A stretch of 64,000 bases of DNA from Geobacter sp. UBA5730 (lineage in GTDB: Bacteria; Desulfobacterota; Desulfuromonadia; Geobacterales; Pseudopelobacteraceae), in contig DIGE01000007.1 in assembly GCA_002419465.1 (NCBI GenBank), positions 1 through 64,000 on the forward strand, read 5' to 3'. The translations under genes were made by a program, and so were the position numbers. The notes below the pieces were generated by a model. The model made no database searches. It had not been told where the DNA came from and saw only the letters and a list, made by a program, of their open reading frames with translations. Positions 7,853 through 17,138 of this stretch are shown one piece after another; position 1 is the first letter of the stretch, and each line of letters opens with the position of its first letter.

Positions 7853-9001
7853 ATGAAAAACCACACCAAGCCGATTGTCAGATCAGCATCAGAACGAAGG
7901 CTGCCGTATATGCCCTTTGAAAATACGAATACCCTGTTGCATCAGGCAATGAATGTCCTTCAGGACGTACACGATGAATACGATGACACCATGCGCGTAA
8001 AATTACCGCGTGTACCGCCTGAACCGACACTAGAGGGGCTGCGGCGCATGAAGCTGGACCGGCTGATGAACAATGTAGTCGCCCATATAAACAGCGGCAA
8101 GATTGATTGTGCTCGAAGCCTTTACCACTATTTTGTTGATGAGTTCCGCCAAGAGATGCAGCCAAATCTTGATCTACCAGCGCTTTCCGTCAGCCAGCCA
8201 CGTCTTGACCTGCCATCGCAGGACCTGCTGATTACCATTATCAATAGCGCAAAGGTGGCAGAACAGTACTACGCAAAAGGCCTCAGCAGCGGCTGGGACG
8301 ATCTTGATTCTTCCGTTCAACTGGATGTGATGAAGTCGGTAGCTGAATCATTGGCCAGCCTTGAGCTGACAAAACTTGGCGCTATCCGGCTCAACCAGTT
8401 GGCAAATCTCATTACTAACACTGGCGGTTGGCAGGAAGGCAGAAGTTCTGAACGTCGTGCCTGGACACAGGCAGAGGTAGATGAAGCGGTTTCAATAGTC
8501 GTCAAGCGTGACGATTGCGTTAGCTTGCTGATGCGGTTTGAGTATTTTTTGAAACGGTGCTTCCCCTCGATCATCATGCCTCACTGGGAACGTCCCTCCA
8601 GCATTATGGAAATGACCGAACAGGAGATCCTGACTGAGCTGTATGCCGATCTCAGGAACGACTATCTTATTATCTCAGGGATACGCGGGATCGTCTCAAT
8701 TTCGCGTCAACGGCCTATGACTCAAGAAGAGATGCTTGCCCAATATCATAGGCAGTGGCGGCCTTATGGCCTGAAGCTGCAAGAGATCATCAATACGCAC
8801 GTTGACCAAAACGCACCACCAGATCAAAAACTGCAACAGTTGCGGGTTGCAGTCACAGCAAGTTATCAGTATGCACAAAAGGATGTAGACGAGGAGCAGT
8901 TGATGCTTATATCGAGACTTGCAAAGCTGTTGCAATACCGTTCGGATTTGACCTGGGAAGATATTGAACGGAAGGCTGTTTCGGAAAAATCAGCAACTTA
9001 A
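7853..9001 (+). CDS. Unrecognised protein of the island, 382 residues
   Basis: No family is recognised. The protein is mostly charged and predicted helical, with no signal peptide, no long hydrophobic segment and no clear nucleotide or metal motif. The start has a GGGGGA ribosome site. It sits 15 bases after the phosphatase and before a zinc-ribbon protein, so it probably belongs to the same transcription unit as DUF932 and the phosphatase. The C-terminal part (residues 280-370) alternates long helices, possibly for protein-protein contact. Confidence 0.6.
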   Translation: MKNHTKPIVRSASERRLPYMPFENTNTLLHQAMNVLQDVHDEYDDTMRVKLPRVPPEPTLEGLRRMKLDRLMNNVVAHINSGKIDCARSLYHYFVDEFRQEMQPNLDLPALSVSQPRLDLPSQDLLITIINSAKVAEQYYAKGLSSGWDDLDSSVQLDVMKSVAESLASLELTKLGAIRLNQLANLITNTGGWQEGRSSERRAWTQAEVDEAVSIVVKRDDCVSLLMRFEYFLKRCFPSIIMPHWERPSSIMEMTEQEILTELYADLRNDYLIISGIRGIVSISRQRPMTQEEMLAQYHRQWRPYGLKLQEIINTHVDQNAPPDQKLQQLRVAVTASYQYAQKDVDEEQLMLISRLAKLLQYRSDLTWEDIERKAVSEKSAT

Positions 9002-9086
9002 AATACTCCATAGAGTTGCGCCGGATAGGCGAGGTTGTCTGCTGCTAAAGCCGTTGCTAGAAAATGTGCTGTCATTGGGAGGAAAA

Positions 9087-9686
9087 ATGTCGATAGATTC
9101 TATCAGAATCCATTGTACCGGTTGTGAGTATGAGTATCTGGAACATTTTCAGCCGATAACGCTCAAATGCAAAATTGGTGATGAGGTGGCCACCTATTAC
9201 CGCACAACAGCGTGGTGCAATCAGTGTGACACGATTCGTTACGTTGAGCACATACCCACGCTTGATGAATTGCAGGAAGATTACGATGAGTTTAAAGCGC
9301 CGTTCACTGAGCCGCCTGCGACCGGCATACGCAAATTCATCTCGCTGATCTTTAGGGGAGGCCGACCTTCAGCGAGCGACGTCAGGCGCAGTGAGAGCAT
9401 CAAGAAGCTGAATACTCAGATTGCCTGGCGGCAGGCGCGCATAGCTCCGCCCCATTGCCTTACCTGTGGGGCAACGGATTTAACCCCGATAGATTTTGAA
9501 CAGGTTGATGAGCATACGTCGATAGCCAAAAATTTTCGCCATTCATGCGGCGGGCAGCTGGTGCGAGATCATAATGACGACCCTGGCATCCGCTTTCATT
9601 TTCGGGATAGGACAATTTGGATGGATATTGAGGGGAACAGGCTGGACGATAGTGAAATGAAAACTGATAGGATCATGCCTTCTTGA
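9087..9686 (+). CDS. Zinc-ribbon-like unknown protein
   Basis: A 199-residue protein. A start at 9087 (MSIDSIRIHC) is preferred because GGGAGG lies just upstream; an in-frame ATG at 8964 overlaps the previous gene. Three CxxC motifs are visible (CTGCEYEY near residue 9, WCNQCDTIR near 40, HCLTCGATD near 122) plus a single Cys in RHSCGGQL near 154, suggesting two treble-clef or ribbon zinc sites. No catalytic domain is seen. From 9687 to 9853 nothing was recognised, though a promoter for the defence operon must lie there or upstream. Confidence 0.6.
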   Translation: MSIDSIRIHCTGCEYEYLEHFQPITLKCKIGDEVATYYRTTAWCNQCDTIRYVEHIPTLDELQEDYDEFKAPFTEPPATGIRKFISLIFRGGRPSASDVRRSESIKKLNTQIAWRQARIAPPHCLTCGATDLTPIDFEQVDEHTSIAKNFRHSCGGQLVRDHNDDPGIRFHFRDRTIWMDIEGNRLDDSEMKTDRIMPS

Positions 9687-9853
9687 GGGCTAGCAGCTAT
9701 AAAGCAGCCTGATCTGCTCCGATCAAGCTGGCAGGAGAAAGCATGCGCTGTGAAGCACTGAACAGAGAATAGGTTCCCTATGTCATTTCATCCTGTTTTC
9801 TGATATGAAAATCCCTTAACGGCTGAAGTTCGGATTACATTTGTGGAGACAGT

Positions 9854-12800
9854 ATGTCTGATAGTGAAAAGTATTTGATGCCATCCGCTATAATTGATAA
9901 CCGTTCCCGTGGCAAGGTTGGCGATTTTCTTAAAGAACATATTAAAAACAACTCCAGGCTTTCGTTTGTTTCCGCCTATTTTACCATTTACGCTTACGAA
10001 CGCCTGAAAGAGCAGCTTGACAGTATTGACCATCTGGATTTCCTGTTTGGCGAGCCGCGTTTTGTTAAAAGTATTGACCCGGACAAGACCGACAAAAAGG
10101 CCTTCAGCATCGTCAATGACAGGCTGACACTCAGCAATCAGTTGCAACAGAAGAGCCTTGCAAAAAGCTGCCATGAATGGATCACCCGTAAGGTACAGAT
10201 CAAGACCATCAAGCAGGCCAGCCTGCTGCATGGCAAGATGTATTGTATAGATGACGACGGCAGGAAAAAGGCTCTGGTTGGCAGCTCAAACTTCACCGTC
10301 AGCGGTATGGGGTACGGTGCCAACCCTAATATTGAGTTGAACCTTGAAGTTGATAGCGACCGTGGCCGCGCTGAACTGAAGCAGTGGTTTGATGAAATCT
10401 GGAACAATGAAGAATTGGTAAAGGATGTAAAGGAAGATGTGCTGACCTACCTTTCACAACTGTACGCCGACCACCCACCGCAATTCATCTATTTTAAAAC
10501 CCTCTTTCACCTCTTTTACCACAAGATTCTTGAACAGGATCAGGGCGGCCTGTTCGACGAAACCAGTCACATAAAAGACACTAAAATCTGGAAGCTGTTA
10601 TTTGACTTTCAGCGTAAAGGGGTAATCAGCGCCATCAACAAGATCGAAACCCACAACGGCTGCATCATTGCCGACAGTGTTGGTCTTGGTAAAACATTTG
10701 AGGCTTTGGCGGTCATCAAATACTTTGAGCTGCGTAAAGCAAACGTGCTGGTGCTCTGTCCGAAAAAGCTGCGAGAGAACTGGACAAACTATCTGGCCAC
10801 CAGCGACATGAATCCGCTCATTGAAGACCGCTTCCGTTTTACTGTGCTCTCTCATACTGACCTTAGCCGTGACAGTGGCACCGTAGGCAATGAAAACCTG
10901 GCAACCATAGCCTGGGATCGGTTTGATCTGGTGGTTATTGACGAGTCCCATAACTTCCGTAACAACTCAAAAGGCAAGAGAGACGAAGAAGGCAATGTAA
11001 TTCGCAAAAGCCGTTATGAACGGTTGATGGAAGACATTATCAAGGGCCGCAATCAAAGTGATATTCGCACCAAGGTTCTGATGCTCTCTGCCACGCCGGT
11101 TAACAACAACCTTACTGACCTGCGCAACCAGCTTTCATTCATAACCGGAGGCAATGACACCTCTTTTGATGACTCACTCGGCATAAAGAGCTTAGGTGAC
11201 ACCCTTGTTTCCGCACAGCGTACCTTTACCTACTGGGCGCATCAAACAAAAGACCGGAATGTCTTGAAGCTTCAGGAAAAGCTGGATTCGGCATTCTTCA
11301 AGCTGCTTGACGCCCTTACCATTGCCCGCTCCCGCAAACAGATTCAGCGGTTTTATGCAAAGGATATGCAGGCCATTGGCGAGTTCCCGGAACGGACGGC
11401 GCAGCCGCTCTATCCCGGTATTGATCTTGCCAAGAAGTTCATGACCTATGACCAGCTCAACAAGGAAATCCAGAACTATCAGCTCTCGTTGTTCAAGCCA
11501 TCGGTCTATGTTCAGGATGTGTTCAAAGCCATCTACGAAAAAGATGAGACCAAAAACTTCTCTCAGGAAAAACGTGAAGGATTTCTGATCGGCATGATGA
11601 AGGTCAACTTCCTAAAACGTCTGGAAAGCTCGGTTCACTCCTTTGCCATCTCAATGGAACGTACCATTGAAAAAATAGAAGCACTCCAGAACAAGATCAA
11701 AGCGTTTCAAACTCTGCCTGATGAGACTGAAATCGATCCAGACGAACTGCATCCCGTTGATGGTGAAGACGAGGAAACGGAAGATGCCTGGCAAGTGGGC
11801 AAAAAGATACCGTATCGCCTGAAACATATGAACTGCGATGAATGGCTTGATGCACTGGAAAAAGACCGTCAGCAATTGAAGAAACTACACGACGCTGCTG
11901 CAAAGGTTACTGTTGACCGGGATGAAAAGCTTGCCATGCTCAGGCAGCTTATTGAAGAAAAGGTACGCACCCCCCAGATTGACAAGGATGGCAAAAGGAA
12001 CTCCAAACTGCTTATCTTCACCGCCTTTTCAGATACCGCAGCCTATCTGTACCAATCGCTTCAATCATGGGTGCGGAACGAGCTAAAAACCCATATTGCC
12101 CTTGTCACTGGTGGGGGCGAAAATCGCACCACTTTTGGCAGTACGGATTATACGACAATTCTGACCAACTTTTCCCCCCGCTCCAAACAACGGGAAAAGA
12201 TGCCATCCATGGCGCAACTGAAGGAAGAAATAGACATACTCATTGCCACGGATTGTATTTCAGAAGGCCAGAACCTGCAGGACTGCGACACCCTTGTCAA
12301 TTACGACATCCACTGGAACCCGGTACGGATCATCCAGCGGTTTGGGCGTATTGACCGTATCGGCAGCCGTAATCCCGTGGTGCATCTGGTCAATTTCTGG
12401 CCCACCAAAGACCTTGATAACTACATCTCTCTGAAAGACCGGGTTGAATCCCGCATGGCGCTGGTGGACATGACCGCCACTGCAGACGACAACCTGCTCC
12501 AGGATGGCAACATCCAGGAACTGATTGCCGATGACCTGAACTACCGTAACCGCCAGTTAAAGAAGATGCAGCATGAGGTTCTGGATATGGAGGATGTCAG
12601 CGATGGCGCTTCGCTCTCAGACTTCACCCTTGATGACTTTATCATGGAGCTGATGGGGTATCTGGAGGCAAACCGCACCGCGCTGGAAGAAGCGGATAAC
12701 GGGCTGTATGCCGTAGTACCTGCCCCGGCAGGTCATGCCATAATCCAGCCAGGCGTCATCTTCTGCCTGGAACAGAGAACCGGCGAAGACAAGAAACTGG

Positions 12801-13171
12801 CAGCAGCAGAACAGAAGGTAAACCCGCTGCAACCCTATTTTCTGGTATATGTCCGCGATGACGGAGAAGTGCGCTACAACTTCACCCATGCAAAACAGGT
12901 GCTGGAGATGTTCCGCCTGCTTGCCGGAGGTCATGCCGAACCGATTGACACCCTCTGCACTCTCTTCAATCAGGAGACAGCAGAAGGGGCAAACATGGCC
13001 CATTATGATGATCTGATAGAAAAGACCGTACAGGCAGTCAAACAAACCTTTATGAAAAGAAATATTGGCGGTCTGTTATCCGGGCGTGATGGAAAGCTGG
13101 TTGGAAAATCAAAACAGGTTGATGGTGCGGATGATTTTGATCTCATAACCTGGCTGGTAATCAAAGGTTGA
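9854..13171 (+). CDS. PLD-SNF2 helicase, first gene of the defence operon
   Basis: A 1105-residue two-part protein. The N-terminal ~230 residues are a phospholipase-D-like domain with an HxK motif (LLHGKMYC, about residue 126) followed by VGSSNFT, a single HKD half-site. A superfamily-2 SNF2-type ATPase follows: Walker A ADSVGLGKTFEA (~272), DESH box VVIDESHNF (~361), motif III LSATPVNNN and motif VI RFGRIDRIG (~829), separated by a long helical insert. PLD domains in such proteins can be nucleases. It is 14 bases before the methylase gene. PLD-SNF2 plus adenine methylase plus ATPase matches the make-up, as remembered, of the computationally named Hma (helicase-methylase-ATPase) group and is reminiscent of DISARM drmD/drmMI, but drmA and drmB are absent. 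Confidence 0.88.
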   Translation: MSDSEKYLMPSAIIDNRSRGKVGDFLKEHIKNNSRLSFVSAYFTIYAYERLKEQLDSIDHLDFLFGEPRFVKSIDPDKTDKKAFSIVNDRLTLSNQLQQKSLAKSCHEWITRKVQIKTIKQASLLHGKMYCIDDDGRKKALVGSSNFTVSGMGYGANPNIELNLEVDSDRGRAELKQWFDEIWNNEELVKDVKEDVLTYLSQLYADHPPQFIYFKTLFHLFYHKILEQDQGGLFDETSHIKDTKIWKLLFDFQRKGVISAINKIETHNGCIIADSVGLGKTFEALAVIKYFELRKANVLVLCPKKLRENWTNYLATSDMNPLIEDRFRFTVLSHTDLSRDSGTVGNENLATIAWDRFDLVVIDESHNFRNNSKGKRDEEGNVIRKSRYERLMEDIIKGRNQSDIRTKVLMLSATPVNNNLTDLRNQLSFITGGNDTSFDDSLGIKSLGDTLVSAQRTFTYWAHQTKDRNVLKLQEKLDSAFFKLLDALTIARSRKQIQRFYAKDMQAIGEFPERTAQPLYPGIDLAKKFMTYDQLNKEIQNYQLSLFKPSVYVQDVFKAIYEKDETKNFSQEKREGFLIGMMKVNFLKRLESSVHSFAISMERTIEKIEALQNKIKAFQTLPDETEIDPDELHPVDGEDEETEDAWQVGKKIPYRLKHMNCDEWLDALEKDRQQLKKLHDAAAKVTVDRDEKLAMLRQLIEEKVRTPQIDKDGKRNSKLLIFTAFSDTAAYLYQSLQSWVRNELKTHIALVTGGGENRTTFGSTDYTTILTNFSPRSKQREKMPSMAQLKEEIDILIATDCISEGQNLQDCDTLVNYDIHWNPVRIIQRFGRIDRIGSRNPVVHLVNFWPTKDLDNYISLKDRVESRMALVDMTATADDNLLQDGNIQELIADDLNYRNRQLKKMQHEVLDMEDVSDGASLSDFTLDDFIMELMGYLEANRTALEEADNGLYAVVPAPAGHAIIQPGVIFCLEQRTGEDKKLAAAEQKVNPLQPYFLVYVRDDGEVRYNFTHAKQVLEMFRLLAGGHAEPIDTLCTLFNQETAEGANMAHYDDLIEKTVQAVKQTFMKRNIGGLLSGRDGKLVGKSKQVDGADDFDLITWLVIKG

Positions 13172-13185
13172 AGTGAGGACGTATA

Positions 13186-16100
13186 ATGACCAATAACAAT
13201 GTACAACTCCGAGGAGTTATCCAGACCGCACTGGCGAAATTCGGGGATAAACCTCTGGGTGATGCTTCAATAAACCTATTTGGTGCTCTTGGTTATACAA
13301 GTGACAAGGTCGCTGAATTTGCCTCAAAGCCTTCTGAATTTATCAAGGATATTGAAGAGGCCACATCTGCAACAACCTCAATCCAGCGAGATAAGATACT
13401 CCTTGATAAGTGGAAAGAGTGTGCATTTCTCTTTCAGCTCACCAATGACGAGATACCGTCGCTAGCAATCGGTCAGCAATCACTTGTGGCTGACAACATC
13501 GTTCAGCGTGAGCAGATGGAATCATTTGTCTATCTGGCTATCGAACTACAAGGTGAAGACTGGTCAAGAACGGATCTTGCCACCATCACCCGTGAACTGA
13601 ACAAACGCTTTCCCATGCCGGCAATTGTCCTGTTCAAACACGGCACTCTGGTGTCACTAGCAGTCATTGACAGGCGGATAAATCTGCGGGACAGCAGCAA
13701 GGACGTTATCGATGGCCGTCGCATCTCTATCATCAAGGATATCCGCTGTGGCAAACCGCACTCAGCACATCTCCATATTCTCTCAGGCCTTGCTATTGAA
13801 AACCTTGGGGAGAAGCATCGACCCACCAATTTTCGCGAACTCTATGAAGCCTGGATCAAGGCTCTATCAATTCAGGCGCTCAACCAGAAGTTCTACACGG
13901 AACTTTTCTACTGGTATCTGTACGCCGTCAAAACGGTCCAATTCCCTCTTGGCGGTGGCGAGGTGGAAGCTAAACGCAATTCAGTGGCGGTTATCAGGCT
14001 GTTGACACGTCTGATATTTGTCTGGTTCATAAAAGAAAAAGGGCTGGTGCCTGATGAGCTGTTTGAACGTGACAAGCTTGCCACTCTGCTCAAGTCAGAT
14101 CCAACAACACACCCGGATGACAGCACCTATTATCTTGCAGTGTTACAGAACCTCTTTTTTGCCACCCTTAACGTGGAAATGGGAACTGACGAGCAGGGGC
14201 GGCCCTGGCGGCGCTGGTCAGAGAAAAGCAAGACCGGCGGCCAGAGTGGTCATTACCTGATTCATTCCGTCTACCGCTATAAGGAAGATTTCAAAGACCC
14301 GGATGCTGCGTTGCAGCTGTATGGCAATATTCCTTTCTTGAATGGCGGCTTGTTCGAGTGTCTTGACCGGGAGCTGACAGACCTGGATTTGAAGCGCAAT
14401 CCGGACTTGAAGAAACTGGCCGTCAAGGAAGGTAACGGTTGGGTGCTGAGGATTGATGGGTTTTCCCGTCGCAGTGAGGCGCAACCCACGGTGCCCAATA
14501 AACTCTTTTTTGGCGGTGAGCAGCATGTAGATCTCAATGCGGATCTGGCAACCAAAGGGAAAAACTATGATGTCCATGGTCTGATTGACATCTTCAACCA
14601 ATACAAGTTCACGGTTGACGAAAATACACCGGTGGAAGAAGAGGTTGCGCTTGATCCGGAGTTATTGGGCAAAGTCTTCGAAAATCTGCTGGCGAGCTAC
14701 AACGAAGACACGAAAACCACGGCCCGTAAGCAGACCGGATCGTTCTACACCCCGCGTGAAGTGGTTGACTACATGGTAGATGAGGCGTTGGTTGCCTATT
14801 TCGAGCGACAGCTAAACCCCAAAGCAACTGATGAATCGCTTGCCCCAAGACTTCGCCGACTGCTTTCTTATGCAGATGAAGAGTTTGATTTAAGCGACGA
14901 TGAAAAGGTTAAGCTGATTGCCGCGATCGAACGCTTAACCATACTTGACCCGGCCTGTGGTTCGGGTGCATTCCCCATGGGGGCGCTGGCCAAGCTGGTA
15001 CATCTGCTGAAAAAACTCGACAAGAACAACGTCCTCTGGCGTGCCCAGAACCGTTCACCACTGGAAGGGCAGTTGCGTGAGGCCGGGAAGATCCCTGATC
15101 CGAATATGAGGGAAGACAAGGTTGAAGAGGCGGAGGCGGCCCTTGCCAAGTTTGACAGGGATTTTTCCGATGCCAACTACCCGGATTACACCCGCAAGCT
15201 CTACTTGATTGAGAAGTGTATCCATGGTGTAGATATTCAGCCGATAGCCGTGCAGATTGCAAAGTTACGTTTTTTCATCTCCTTGATCGTTAGTCAGAAG
15301 GTGGATGACAGCAAGGAAAATCGTAACATTACGGCACTCCCCAACCTGGAGACCAAAATTGTTGCTGCCGACAGCCTTACCCCCATAGACAGGCCAGCGC
15401 AGATGGGCTTGCGGGATATGGCCATTGATGAAAAAGAAAAGGATCTGGCAGCGGCCAATGAGCATTACTTTGCCGCCCGAACCGGAAAGACCAAGCGCAA
15501 GTGGCGCGACCGGATTTTTTCCATGCGGGATGAACTGGCAAACCTGCTGGAGAAAGACCGTTTCCTGTCAAAGGGTGCAGCGCGGCAGTTGGTCCACTGG
15601 AACCCTTTTGATCAAAATGCCGCCGCCGGTTTTTTTGATCCGGAGTGGATGTTCCAGCTTGCCAATGGCTTTGACATAGTCATCGGCAATCCACCCTATG
15701 TACGGCAGGAGGAGATTAAAGAACAGAAGCCGATGTTCAAGGAACATTACGACTGTTTTACAGGTACCGCTGATCTTTTTGTGTATTTCTACGAACGCTC
15801 CATCAAACTCCTGAAACCACATGGCGCCTTTGCCTTCATCACGTCTAACAAATGGTATCGAGCCAAATATGGCGAAAAGCTGCGTGAGTGGATGAATCGC
15901 AATACAAAAATTCGCTCAATCATTGATTTTGGTGACGAGGGGGTTTTTACTGCGATTGCTTATCCGACAATAATTGTTGCTACCAAGCGTGAACAAGAGG
16001 TAAAAGCCCCTCTGAAGGGCGAAGAATTGCTGGCTCTCAACTGGAGTCAGGAACATCCTGTTGAAGCTTTTCCAACAGTCTTTGCTGCGGAGAGTTTTGC

Positions 16101-17136
16101 AGTGCCGTTGTCAGAGTTGAAGAAGGACAGCTGGCAACTTGAGCCTCCTATTAAGCGGCTGCTGTTTGGGCGAATAAAGTCTATGGGTGTTCCAATAAAA
16201 GATTTCGTCGGCTCCCGAGTATATAGAGGAATTACAACAGGTTTAAATGAAGCATTTGAAATTGATGGCAACGATAGAGCAGATTTAATTTCAGAAGATC
16301 CACGGTCCCAAGAAATTATTAAACCTTACCTTCGTGGGCGAGATGTTGATCGTTGGCATCTTGAATATCATGACTCTTGGCTTATTTTCACAAGGCGAGG
16401 AATTGATATTCGCAATTATCCAGCTGTTGAAAAATTTCTTACTCGAAAAAAAGAACAATTGATGCCAAAACCTGATGATTGGGATGAAAAGAAAAACGGC
16501 ACATGGAAAGGACGTAAAGCTGGGAGCTATGAATGGTATGAAATCCAGGACAATATCGCATATTGGCAGGAGTTCGATAAACCGAAAATCATATCAACAA
16601 AAATTTCAATTCGTCCCACATTTTGTTTAGATACTAAAGGAAGTTACTTAGGCAATACATCCTATTTTGTCCCTGTTGAATCACACGGTCCTTTTCTCTT
16701 GTCATTATTAAATTCAAGCGTATCAGAATTTTATTCTAGATGTGTGTTTGTTGGAAAGCAAAATGGTTACTATGAAGTCCAACCAGAAGCCTTAGAAGCC
16801 TTTCCTATCCCAAGCGCTAGCGACAAACAAAAAAATATTCTTGTCGCAGGATATAAGGCAATATTCTCAATCAACGATCCTCGCTTCGAACAACTCATCA
16901 ACGGCCTGGTTTACGAACTCTTTTTTCCCGAAGATCTCCACAAAGCCAACATTCACCTTTTTATCGAAGCAGAAAAAGCGGGAGTCGGCAAACTGGCATC
17001 CTTTGAGGGTGAAGAGCTTGTTACTGATGCAAGCAAACTGGCTGAAAAGATCTTCAGCACCAATCACCCGATCTACGGCATGCTCTTCGATCTGCAAGGG
17101 CTGGATGTTGTCAGAATTATCGAAGGGCGAGAATAA
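13186..17136 (+). CDS. Eco57I-class N6-adenine DNA methylase, large (BREX PglX/type IIG-like)
   Basis: A 1316-residue protein with methylase motif I LDPACGSGAF (~587) and motif IV IGNPPYVRQ (~834), the layout of gamma-class N6-adenine methylases. The N-terminal ~500 residues hold no PD-(D/E)XK motif that I can identify, so cleavage by this protein alone is not shown. The C-terminal third (about residues 1000-1230) should hold the target-recognition region. Hand counts on 60-base lines give about 37-38% GC there (16201, 16441) against about 52% at 15001, consistent with a swapped specificity region. It is tightly coupled to its neighbours: 14 bases after the helicase and 2 bases before the ATPase. 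The likely role is self-marking or modification-dependent defence. Confidence 0.87.
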   Translation: MTNNNVQLRGVIQTALAKFGDKPLGDASINLFGALGYTSDKVAEFASKPSEFIKDIEEATSATTSIQRDKILLDKWKECAFLFQLTNDEIPSLAIGQQSLVADNIVQREQMESFVYLAIELQGEDWSRTDLATITRELNKRFPMPAIVLFKHGTLVSLAVIDRRINLRDSSKDVIDGRRISIIKDIRCGKPHSAHLHILSGLAIENLGEKHRPTNFRELYEAWIKALSIQALNQKFYTELFYWYLYAVKTVQFPLGGGEVEAKRNSVAVIRLLTRLIFVWFIKEKGLVPDELFERDKLATLLKSDPTTHPDDSTYYLAVLQNLFFATLNVEMGTDEQGRPWRRWSEKSKTGGQSGHYLIHSVYRYKEDFKDPDAALQLYGNIPFLNGGLFECLDRELTDLDLKRNPDLKKLAVKEGNGWVLRIDGFSRRSEAQPTVPNKLFFGGEQHVDLNADLATKGKNYDVHGLIDIFNQYKFTVDENTPVEEEVALDPELLGKVFENLLASYNEDTKTTARKQTGSFYTPREVVDYMVDEALVAYFERQLNPKATDESLAPRLRRLLSYADEEFDLSDDEKVKLIAAIERLTILDPACGSGAFPMGALAKLVHLLKKLDKNNVLWRAQNRSPLEGQLREAGKIPDPNMREDKVEEAEAALAKFDRDFSDANYPDYTRKLYLIEKCIHGVDIQPIAVQIAKLRFFISLIVSQKVDDSKENRNITALPNLETKIVAADSLTPIDRPAQMGLRDMAIDEKEKDLAAANEHYFAARTGKTKRKWRDRIFSMRDELANLLEKDRFLSKGAARQLVHWNPFDQNAAAGFFDPEWMFQLANGFDIVIGNPPYVRQEEIKEQKPMFKEHYDCFTGTADLFVYFYERSIKLLKPHGAFAFITSNKWYRAKYGEKLREWMNRNTKIRSIIDFGDEGVFTAIAYPTIIVATKREQEVKAPLKGEELLALNWSQEHPVEAFPTVFAAESFAVPLSELKKDSWQLEPPIKRLLFGRIKSMGVPIKDFVGSRVYRGITTGLNEAFEIDGNDRADLISEDPRSQEIIKPYLRGRDVDRWHLEYHDSWLIFTRRGIDIRNYPAVEKFLTRKKEQLMPKPDDWDEKKNGTWKGRKAGSYEWYEIQDNIAYWQEFDKPKIISTKISIRPTFCLDTKGSYLGNTSYFVPVESHGPFLLSLLNSSVSEFYSRCVFVGKQNGYYEVQPEALEAFPIPSASDKQKNILVAGYKAIFSINDPRFEQLINGLVYELFFPEDLHKANIHLFIEAEKAGVGKLASFEGEELVTDASKLAEKIFSTNHPIYGMLFDLQGLDVVRIIEGRE

Positions 17137-17138
17137 CC

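Noticed and set aside
9854..17136. Complete class 1 DISARM or BREX system
   Set aside because: drmA/drmB, and pglZ/brxC/brxL, are absent; only a helicase and methylase resemblance exists.
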